Shown one piece after another: positions 7,695 to 13,804 of a stretch of 38,605 bases of DNA (positions are counted from its first letter, which is position 1; each line of letters begins with the position of its first letter). The stretch covers positions 1-38,605 of the forward strand of contig NZ_JAIQYY010000040.1 of assembly GCF_020181035.1 (NCBI RefSeq), read 5' to 3'. The notes beneath the pieces were generated by a model, which was given only the letters and a program-made list of their open reading frames with translations, was not told the DNA's origin and did not search any database. Position numbers and translations under genes: made by a program. This DNA comes from Streptomyces sp. CoH27. Its GTDB lineage: Bacteria > Actinomycetota > Actinomycetes > Streptomycetales > Streptomycetaceae.

Positions 7695-7746
7695 CCTTTC
7701 GAACCGCTGGACCGTAGGCCCGCATCGGGGCCTTACGACAAAAGCC

Positions 7747-7791
7747 AAGGCCGCCCCCTGGTGCTTCTGGGCGGAAGCAGGGAGCGGCCTT
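7747..7791 (+). terminator. long hairpin in the leader of the small operon
   Basis: AAGGCCGC (7747-7754) pairs with GCGGCCTT (7784-7791). Inner pairs CCCTG/CAGGG and CTTC/GAAG extend the stem. There is no T run. It ends 24 bases before the GTG at 7816, so it may be an attenuator or an end point of leader transcripts. Confidence 0.5.
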
Positions 7792-7815
7792 CTGCTCAAA
7801 CACAAGGAGACCCTC

Positions 7816-8001
7816 GTGCTCGTCAACTTCAGGATAGACCTGCCGTGTATGAGCGTTGCCTTCGTGGCCACGCTGGTACTGGGCATCGTGCTGGTGATGT
7901 CCCCCTCGGCTCAGGTGGCCGCTCTCCAGGGGGAATGGCTGCTGCCAGCAGTCGCCTGCCTCCTGAACGCCGGGCGGCCCGGTGAGAGGGGACAGCGATG
8001 A
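7816..8001 (+). CDS. small membrane protein
   Basis: A 61-residue protein with one clear hydrophobic span (CMSVAFVATLVLGIVLVM, about residues 12-29) and a second weaker one (WLLPAVACLL). I do not recognise it. The GTG at 7816 has AAGGAG 6 bases upstream, which fixes the start. Its stop overlaps the ATG of the next gene (ATGA), so the two proteins are probably made together. A one- or two-span membrane peptide coupled to a zinc-ribbon protein suggests a small membrane-anchored pair; function unknown. Confidence 0.6.
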   Translation: MLVNFRIDLPCMSVAFVATLVLGIVLVMSPSAQVAALQGEWLLPAVACLLNAGRPGERGQR

Positions 8002-8183
8002 CATCTAGCGGTCGCGTAGCGGCATGCCCGCAGTGTGGGGAGAACACTCCGCGCTTGACCTACACCGAGCTCGTCCACAGCTGCAACGACGACCTGGAGG
8101 TCGCTGCGTGGTCGGAGTGCGGACGGTGTCACCGATGGCTGGCCTTCCGCGTCTGGGAGCGTGGAGAGAAGGGCGCCAGGTAG
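7998..8183 (+). CDS. small zinc-ribbon protein
   Basis: A 61-residue protein with two cysteine pairs, CPQC near residue 10 and CGRC near residue 42, the usual spacing for a zinc ribbon. Between them are a tyrosine/histidine segment (LTYTELVHSCNDDLEV) and a hydrophobic AAWSE. The C-terminus is basic. It overlaps the preceding small membrane-protein gene by 4 bases and is followed 33 bases later by a strong hairpin terminator, so the two genes form a complete operon. The specific family is not recognised. Possible roles are nucleic-acid binding or a structural adaptor. Confidence 0.65.
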   Translation: MTSSGRVAACPQCGENTPRLTYTELVHSCNDDLEVAAWSECGRCHRWLAFRVWERGEKGAR

Positions 8184-8216
8184 TCGTTGCTCTGTAAGGA
8201 CTGTCCATTACCTTCT

Positions 8217-8247
8217 CGTTCCGGGTGTTCGGCGGACACCCGGAACG
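8217..8247 (+). terminator. terminator of the small operon
   Basis: CGTTCCGGGTGT (8217-8228) and ACACCCGGAACG (8236-8247) are perfect 12-bp arms around a 7-base loop, 33 bases after the zinc-ribbon stop codon. Confidence 0.7.
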
Positions 8248-8390
8248 TGTACCTGACCGGCGTCTATGTCCACCTCGCGGGCAGCGACGAGGTCGCAGCG
8301 CTCGGTTGGCCGCGACGCACCGCACGCCGCGATAGACCCACAGAGGGCCATGCGATGATCCTGAAGCCCTGAGCGCTCGGGGTCACTTAC

Positions 8391-8660
8391 GACCGCGTCA
8401 ACGCCGGGACGAGCGTACCGCTCCAGGGACCGTACGGAGGCATGGCGGGAGCGGGCCAGCAACATCGGCGTGGACGTCCCGTCCTCCGCGTCATGTGTCA
8501 GCGCGCTGTGGCGGAGGCGGTGGAGCGTCCAGCCTTCCAGTTCGTCGAAGTCATCCGGGCTGGCGAGTGGGTTGGCCAGCAGCCGGATGCTCTCCTCGAA
8601 GATCTCCTCGGCGCGGCGGTAGGACAGCCGCGCCCGGCCGGTGACTAACCGGAGGAGACG
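8391..8660 (-). pseudogene. tyrosine recombinase, catalytic-domain fragment
   Basis: About 90 residues match the C-terminal half of a phage/ICE-type integrase: RARLSYRRAEEIFEESIRLL, then WTLHRLRHSALTHDAEDGTS, then MLLARSRHASVRSLERYARP. HRLRH supplies the HxxR box, SRHAS the second His and SLERYA the nucleophilic Tyr. Everything upstream (the SAM-like N-terminal domain and first catalytic Arg) is missing, and the sequence after RPGVDAV departs from the family. It is a truncated relic, perhaps of an element that once brought in neighbouring genes. No att site could be identified. Confidence 0.7.
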
Positions 8661-8873
8661 GCGTTCGCTTGGGATACGTCTGGGGTCAGACACTCCGTGG
8701 TCCGGGCTTGCATCGATCCCGCAGACAGCAGGCCTTACCACTGCGGCATCTGGTAGGCCACACCTCCGACGCCCTCATCGAATGGTCACAGTCCGTCGCG
8801 TTGCCACTGTTCGTGCTCGCTGGTGAGATCCTCGAAATCGACATATTCCGGCTCATCGAGCTTGACCGTGGCA

Positions 8874-10220
8874 TCAAGGGGTTGAGTGCTCTCGGGGTTG
8901 GCCGTGGGGTCCGCTGGGGTGAGCCGTGAGGTGTCCTCGTGAGCGTCGGGTGGTGGCGCAGTGGGCGCGGAGTCGCTGGTCAGCGGGGTTGCGGTAGCCG
9001 TAGGCGCAGCGGGCGTCGGTCTTGATCGCGCGGTTGATGCCTTCGGAGGCGGCATTCGTGATCCCTGTGGTGATCCCGGCCAGGATCTGTGGCCACCAGG
9101 TGTTGACGGCGGTGGCCAGGCGCTCCATTTCCGGAAGGCCGCTGGCAGCGGCAGACTCGTAGAACCGGGTGAGCAGCTGGCCGATCTGCTGTCGAGTGGG
9201 GTTGGTGCCATGCAGGTCCAGCAGGTCGCGCAGATCCTCCTTCACGTTCCAGGCCGCCAGGATCGGTTCGCCGATGTTCTTCGGCAGCGCCTTGAGGTCG
9301 TCGACCATGGGATCGAGGTGGTCGGCGTGCATCCGGGAGGCCGCCCGGGTCAACCGGTTACGCAGCTCCCACTCCCGGTTGCCCTTGCGCCCGCGTCGGC
9401 CGCGCTGGGTCAGGGTGACGCGGCGGCGGACCTCGGTGACCGCGTTGTTCGCCAGTTGCACGATGTGGAACCGGTCCACGACCAGCACTGCGTGCGGCAG
9501 GGATGTGGTGACGGCGGCTTTGAAGACGGTGCACATGTCGATGGCGACGGCCTTCACCCCGGCCCGCCACTGGGCGGCTTGCGCCTCGATCCACTCCGAT
9601 ACCGACGGGGCGGTGCGACCCTCGACTTGCCCGAGCAGCCCGGCGCCACCGGTCAGGTCGCAGAACCCGACATGCCATCGGTCCGCCACCACCTCCCAGA
9701 CGTCGGCACCATCGGGCCCAAGGACAAGGCGGAACTTCGCCCTGCCGCGTCGGGTCTCATCGATCCCCAGATGCTTGACGCTCGGTGTCGCCTGCGGACG
9801 CACCGCCTGTGCATGTGCGACGAACGCGGCGTTCACGACCGGCCATGACAGCTCGTGGTCCCGGGCCGACTGCAGGACCGTCCGGCCGGCGTCGGCGACC
9901 GCTGCCCCTGCCGAGGCCCGCAGCCTGCTGGTCAGGCCGGAGCGCGCGGGGATCGCTGGCAGCGATTCGGTGAACGACCGACGGTCACACGCTGGGTTCC
10001 GGCACTCCCACCGGCGTTTCGTCCATCGCAGGAGTGTCGGCCTCCCTGCCAGCGGCAGGTCTCGCGGAGTCGTGGTCACCAGCCCTGACGATCTACTTGC
10101 GCGCTGCCCGCGTCCCGGGCAATGCCGCGCGTCCTGGCAGGCCGTGACCAGCGCCAGCATCGGACTACCGTTCTCGTCCGCGTGGGCGGCTACGACCGTC
10201 ACCCCGTCCAGGCCGAGCAT
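8874..10220 (-). CDS. ISL3-family transposase
   Basis: About 448 residues. An N-terminal zinc-binding part (ACQDARHCPGRGQ, later CRNPACDRRSFTESLPAIPA) is followed by HLGIDETRRGRAKFRLVLG (first Asp of the DDE set), AVAIDMCTVFKAAV (with Asp), VLVVDRFHIVQLANNAVTEV, and near the end SEGINRAIKTDARCAYGYRN with the last Glu. One of the usual N-terminal Cys is replaced (CPGRG rather than CPGCG). The ATG at 10220 is the first in a plausible position; the frame is open further upstream, so the start is uncertain. In another frame the DNA downstream encodes an acidic tail (DEPEYVDFEDLTSEHEQW), possibly a displaced gene end. Terminal repeats were not found by eye. Confidence 0.75.
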   Translation of the reverse strand: MLGLDGVTVVAAHADENGSPMLALVTACQDARHCPGRGQRASRSSGLVTTTPRDLPLAGRPTLLRWTKRRWECRNPACDRRSFTESLPAIPARSGLTSRLRASAGAAVADAGRTVLQSARDHELSWPVVNAAFVAHAQAVRPQATPSVKHLGIDETRRGRAKFRLVLGPDGADVWEVVADRWHVGFCDLTGGAGLLGQVEGRTAPSVSEWIEAQAAQWRAGVKAVAIDMCTVFKAAVTTSLPHAVLVVDRFHIVQLANNAVTEVRRRVTLTQRGRRGRKGNREWELRNRLTRAASRMHADHLDPMVDDLKALPKNIGEPILAAWNVKEDLRDLLDLHGTNPTRQQIGQLLTRFYESAAASGLPEMERLATAVNTWWPQILAGITTGITNAASEGINRAIKTDARCAYGYRNPADQRLRAHCATTRRSRGHLTAHPSGPHGQPREHSTP

Positions 10221-10362
10221 CACAGTCGCCGTATTGTTGTGGTTCAAGCCCTGGGTCCCTGTAGGTTCTGGCAGGACGTTGAGGGTTCGCCCATCGGGGC
10301 TTCGCCTGCTCGTGGCCTGCGAGGCGCCGATGGGACGTCCTTCGTGCCGACGGGATGCACGG

Positions 10363-11328
10363 TTACCTCGTGACGACGAGTTTGCCCGTGGTGTGCACGC
10401 GGATGAAGTCAGCGCATGCCTGCGGGCCGCGGTCGAGCCGGTACCGGTGTCCGATCGTGGCACGCAGTTCTCCACGCACGGCTGCGTCGCCGACTTCACG
10501 CATGCCGCCGAGGTCGCCGTCCATGTCGAGGACAAAGTGCATCTCGACATCGTCACGGCCGATCAGCTCCGGCGTCGGCACCGGATAGGTGATAGTGAGC
10601 AGGCGGCCGCCGGGACGCAGCGCCGCGGCCAGGCCGGTCAGGCGTTCGCCCGGCAGGACCACGTTGACAGCGACGTCGATGCCGGCAGGGTAGTCCGCCT
10701 GCTGATAGCCGATGATCTCGGCTGCACCGAGCTCGCGCAGTACGTCGGCGTCGGCGTCGGTCGCTGTGGCGGTCACGTGGGCCTTCGCCGCGGCCAGCAG
10801 CGGAATCAAGGCGGTGCCGACGCCGCCGGTCGCCCCGACGACCAACACGTGCTCGCCTGGTTGGATGTTCGCGGTCGTCGCGATCGCCCGCGCGGTCAGG
10901 CCCGCGGTGGCCAGCGCCGCCGCGTCCTCGGCCGGCAACTCGGCCGGGCGGTGCGCGACAAGCGGGGTGTCCGCCTCGATGACGGCGTACTCGGCCAGCG
11001 TGCCGGTGCCCACCGACGGGCGCTTGCCGGCCATCGCGCGCAACGCCCGAGGCACGGCCAGGCCGAACACCTCATCGCCGACCCGGTAGGCGGTGACGTC
11101 GGCGCCGACTTCGGTGACGGTTCCGGCGAAGTCGTTGCCGGGGATGTGCGGGAACTCCAGCCGCACGGCGTCGCCGAACTCGCCGCTGGGCAGTCGGACG
11201 TCGGCCGGATTGATCGCCGCGGCGGCGATCCGTACCTGGATCTGTCCTGGGCCGGGTCGCGGAATGGGGACCTCGGCCACCGTGTACTGCTCCGGCGGTC
11301 CGTAGGCGGTCGCCACGACGGCTTTCAT
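10363..11328 (-). CDS. NADP-dependent quinone-oxidoreductase-like protein (MDR family)
   Basis: A 321-residue medium-chain dehydrogenase/reductase without the structural zinc. The GroES-like N-terminal half includes MKAVVATAYGPPEQYTVAEV, AAINPADVRLPSG and HIPGNDFAGTVTEVG. The Rossmann half carries GEHVLVVGATGGVGTALIPL, the cofactor loop. Members reduce quinones or enones with NADPH in the cytosol. I chose the ATG at 11328 by family N-terminus. A TTG at 11346 has GGAGG four bases upstream and is a serious alternative that would add six residues. It is divergent from a TetR gene, and two GACC(G/A)GGCGGTC palindromes lie between them, so TetR probably represses it. Confidence 0.85.
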   Translation of the reverse strand: MKAVVATAYGPPEQYTVAEVPIPRPGPGQIQVRIAAAAINPADVRLPSGEFGDAVRLEFPHIPGNDFAGTVTEVGADVTAYRVGDEVFGLAVPRALRAMAGKRPSVGTGTLAEYAVIEADTPLVAHRPAELPAEDAAALATAGLTARAIATTANIQPGEHVLVVGATGGVGTALIPLLAAAKAHVTATATDADADVLRELGAAEIIGYQQADYPAGIDVAVNVVLPGERLTGLAAALRPGGRLLTITYPVPTPELIGRDDVEMHFVLDMDGDLGGMREVGDAAVRGELRATIGHRYRLDRGPQACADFIRVHTTGKLVVTR

Positions 11329-11364
11329 CGATCCATGGATGTTCAAAGCCCCTCCAGAAAAACG

Positions 11365-11376
11365 GACCAGGCGGTC
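11365..11376. promoter_or_regulatory. TetR operator site 1
   Basis: GACCAGGCGGTC differs at one position from the perfect palindrome at 11412. It lies on the oxidoreductase side of the divergent promoter region. Confidence 0.55.
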
Positions 11377-11411
11377 ATGTTCCGCCCAACGGGGGACGCT
11401 AGCGATAACCG

Positions 11412-11423
11412 GACCGGGCGGTC
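11412..11423. promoter_or_regulatory. TetR operator site 2
   Basis: GACCGGGCGGTC is a perfect palindrome of the common TetR form ACCG-NN-CGGT. It is 20 bases before the tetR GTG; TAGGCT at 11431-11436 may be the tetR -10 box, giving a leaderless transcript. Confidence 0.65.
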
Positions 11424-11442
11424 AACTTGTTAGGCTGCGACC

Positions 11443-12042
11443 GTGACCACGTCCCGCCCGCTACGCGCCGACGCCGCCCGCAACCGCGCACTGCTGCTGG
11501 CGGCGGCGGCCGACGAGTTCGCCGAGCACGGACTGGACGCCTCCGTCGCTGATATCGCGCGCCGGGCCGGGATCGGGAAAGGCACCGTCTTCCGCCACTT
11601 CCCGACCAAAGACGACCTGATCGCCGCCATCGTGCTGGACCGTATCCAAGCCCTCGCCGCCGTCGGCGAACGCCTGCTGGACTCCGACGACCCCGGCGCC
11701 GCGCTGCTGGAGTTCCTCGCCGCCGCCGCACATCAGCGGCAACAACGCGACCTGGCGTTCCTACAGGAGGCCGGCGACACCCGCCCTGAAGTCGGCAACG
11801 CGCGCACGGACATGTTCCAGACCATCGACACCCTGGTCGACCGGGCCCGTGCAGACGGCGCCATCCGGCCCGACGTCACCGGCACCGACGTCATCCTGCT
11901 GATGTGCGCGCCGAACTACGTGACCAGCTCCATTCCGGATGCCTCACCAGACCTGTGGCAGCGATACCTCGCGATCATCTTCGACGGCCTGCGCCCCGAA
12001 GGAGCCCACCCACTGCCTCAACCTCCGCCGGACACACTCTGA
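11443..12042 (+). CDS. TetR/AcrR-family regulator
   Basis: A 199-residue repressor. The DNA-binding domain occupies residues about 8-60: RNRALLLAAAADEFAEHGLD, then ASVADIARRAGIGKGTVFRHF, then PTKDDLIAAIV. The ligand-binding domain is mostly helical and includes an LLEFLAAAAHQRQQRDLAFL segment. The GTG start at 11443 has no ribosome-binding site, and a -10-like TAGGCT ends 6 bases before it, so the message is probably leaderless. It is divergent from the oxidoreductase gene and should bind the palindromes between them. The ligand is unknown, perhaps a quinone-like or electrophilic compound given the target. Confidence 0.85.
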   Translation: MTTSRPLRADAARNRALLLAAAADEFAEHGLDASVADIARRAGIGKGTVFRHFPTKDDLIAAIVLDRIQALAAVGERLLDSDDPGAALLEFLAAAAHQRQQRDLAFLQEAGDTRPEVGNARTDMFQTIDTLVDRARADGAIRPDVTGTDVILLMCAPNYVTSSIPDASPDLWQRYLAIIFDGLRPEGAHPLPQPPPDTL

Positions 12043-12111
12043 CGAGAACAGCAGCGTTTCACCAGCGGCCTATGCGCGTCATCGCACCAGGTTGTGGCCG
12101 TCGCCCATTCA

Positions 12112-12693
12112 TCAAGACTGTGATGCCACGGTCAAGTTCGAAGAGCCGTCATAGCCCGGAAGCGCGGACCGCAGAGTGGCGGTCAGCCCCCTCAAGACCC
12201 AGTACTCCGCAGTCGCGTTCACCGAAGCCTCGAATTCTGACACGGACATCCCCACGCGGGCCTCAAACTTTTGGCGCTTCTCCTCCGTGATCCCGTCCAG
12301 CACCATCCACCTGGGCTCGCCGAACGCGAACCCCGCACCGACGCCGAACTTCGCCACCTTTATGGGGAAGGCGGGGCGGCCGAACCGACGGTCAAGGTCC
12401 CGCGCCATCTCCTCGTCGAGGATCTTGGAGTCGAGAGCCATAGCCGTGAACCTGGACAGCAAGGTCATCACATCCGCTGCCCGTTCCCGGTGATCGTCAC
12501 GAGGGTTCTCGGCCAGCTCCATGTAGTGCACCGACGAGAGCGGGAACACGACTTCTCCCCGCTCGACATGGCCCCGGAGCTGCTTCAGGACCGACACGTG
12601 ATCGGGATTCTTAGACACGCCTGCGAAGGCGTCTCCGAGCGCATACCAGTGGTTCAGGTCGAGATGGACCTTGCGCGGAAGGGGCGTTGCCAT
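12112..12693 (-). CDS. unknown 193-aa protein, possibly PIN-like
   Basis: A soluble 193-residue protein starting MATPLPRKVHLDLNHWYALG. The early Asp in VHLDLN, the later HYMELAENP and the acidic ILDEEMARDLDRRFG resemble the spacing of acidic residues in PIN-type nucleases, which is the only suggestion I can offer. No signal peptide or membrane span. The ATG at 12693 has no ribosome-binding site; TAACAT seven bases upstream could be a -10 box for a leaderless message. It stands alone, converging with tetR and 69 bases from its stop. If it is a PIN domain, a toxin or RNA-processing role would be possible, but no antitoxin-like partner is adjacent. Confidence 0.55.
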   Translation of the reverse strand: MATPLPRKVHLDLNHWYALGDAFAGVSKNPDHVSVLKQLRGHVERGEVVFPLSSVHYMELAENPRDDHRERAADVMTLLSRFTAMALDSKILDEEMARDLDRRFGRPAFPIKVAKFGVGAGFAFGEPRWMVLDGITEEKRQKFEARVGMSVSEFEASVNATAEYWVLRGLTATLRSALPGYDGSSNLTVASQS

Positions 12694-12815
12694 GCGCGTG
12701 ATGTTAGGACGCTGGAGCGGCGGATGCGTCACGTTTTTCCGATACATAGAGCTTGTCCTGCAACGGGCGGATCGGCCGCATCCCGATCTTCCGCCGTGGG
12801 AACCAGACGGGCTCT

Positions 12816-12838
12816 GGCCTCCCCGGTCCGGGGAGGCC
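12816..12838. terminator. near-perfect palindrome hairpin
   Basis: GGCCTCCCCGG (12816-12826) and CCGGGGAGGCC (12828-12838) flank a single T. GGGTTCCT at 12842-12849 pairs further out with AGGAACCC near 12871. Both lie between the broken exonuclease gene and the 193-aa gene, and could end transcription of the former. Confidence 0.5.
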
Positions 12839-12889
12839 TCCGGGTTCCTAGCCAGGGGGCTCAGGATTCCAGGAACCCGTCGGTTTCCG

Positions 12890-13533
12890 GTCGCCTCCGC
12901 CGGGATCAATTCGCCGGGGCTGAGCGGCGTGTCGAGCAGTACCGTCCCGGCCGCCGTGGTGGCGGCGATCTCCACGATCCGTGACGTCGCGGTCAGGCCG
13001 GTCGTCTCGGTGTTCCAGGATCGCGTGCGCGTCCGGATTGGCCAGGATCTTCTCGGCCCAGGTGATGGTGGGGCCGAGGTCGTCCTACCGGGCCCGGTCC
13101 GCCCGCCGCTGCGCGTCCGCGTGTTCCTGCTCGATCTCCTGCTCGCACAGGGTGCAGTGCCGGGCGGCCGTCGCCTGCTCGTGCTCGCTCATCGCGGCCC
13201 ACACCGTGAGCGGGAACTGCTGCGCCAGGCATCGCCCGGCAGGAGGGGCTTCCCGGTCCTTGCGCTGGCCGCACATCCCCACACCGGGCGCGGGAACATC
13301 TCGCCGCAGTCGGTACAGGTCCGCCGCCGCTGCTGTTGCATCTGCCGGTGCTGCAGGGCCGACAGCGGCCGCATCTTCACCGCCTGCTCTGGGTCCCACA
13401 ACGCGACCCGGTCTCCGTACCAGCGGGTGTAGATGTACGCGACCGGCCGCTGTCCCACGGCGGGCTTGCGGCGTGCCCTGGCCAACTGGATCTTCGTCCG
13501 CGGGGACGCCGGTGCCCGACCGCTGCCGTACAC
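12890..13533 (-). pseudogene. RRXRR-type zinc-ribbon / DEDDh exonuclease gene, multiply broken
   Basis: Three joined frames recover a known Streptomyces protein type. It starts MYGSGRAPASPRTKIQLARA and has TRWYGDRVALWDPEQAVKMR and a CTDC zinc knuckle. After a frameshift near 13280 it continues QFPLTVWAAMSEHEQATAAR to ADRAR. There a TAG at 13085-13087 replaces an expected Trp codon; the same frame goes on as DDLGPTITWAEKILANPDAH. A one-base insertion near 13014 then destroys the exonuclease I motif, which would read DTETTGL. The next frame reads SRIVEIAATTAAGTVLLDTP to PAEAT and stops matching. At least three lesions plus loss of the remaining exonuclease domain make this a clear pseudogene. 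Confidence 0.75.
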
Positions 13534-13589
13534 CGGCCCACGTCCTTGAACGCCACCGGCTTGCCCGGGGCTGCCCGGTCCGGGCCGAC

Positions 13590-13680
13590 GTTGTCCAGGT
13601 TCGGCGCGGTCCCGACGCTGACCGCCGCCGCCGGCGTCACCGAGCGCCTCCGCCTCGGCACGCTGGTGACCTCGGTCAAG
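13590..13680 (+). pseudogene. LLM-class F420/flavin oxidoreductase fragment
   Basis: A single 28-residue stretch, RFGAVPTLTAAAGVTERLRL then GTLVTSVK, matches the conserved N-terminal core of luciferase-like monooxygenases (usually followed by NFRHP). No start and no downstream domain remain. Confidence 0.5.
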
Positions 13681-13754
13681 CCTCGTTCACCCATCACAGC
13701 TTGACCTGCGCCTCCGGCGGAGTGGTGAAGACGACGGGCGGTCCGTCAACCACG

Positions 13755-13788
13755 GCGGGGCCGCAGGCCGTTGTGCCTGCGGCCCCGC
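13755..13788 (-). terminator. terminator of the GH74 gene
   Basis: GCGGGGCCGCAGGC (13755-13768) and GCCTGCGGCCCCGC (13775-13788) form a perfect 14-bp stem with a 6-base loop, 17 bases past the stop codon at 13805. Confidence 0.85.
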
Positions 13789-13804
13789 TCAGGGGGTCGG
13801 GATC

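Larger units (their letters stand above)
7478..7815. other. structured intergenic region between XRE gene and small operon
   Basis: It contains no convincing gene but has two strong hairpins (7674-7688 and 7747-7791) and a start-stop codon pair behind a good ribosome-binding site (7689-7694). It probably holds the promoters of both divergent units and a long leader for the small operon. Confidence 0.45.
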
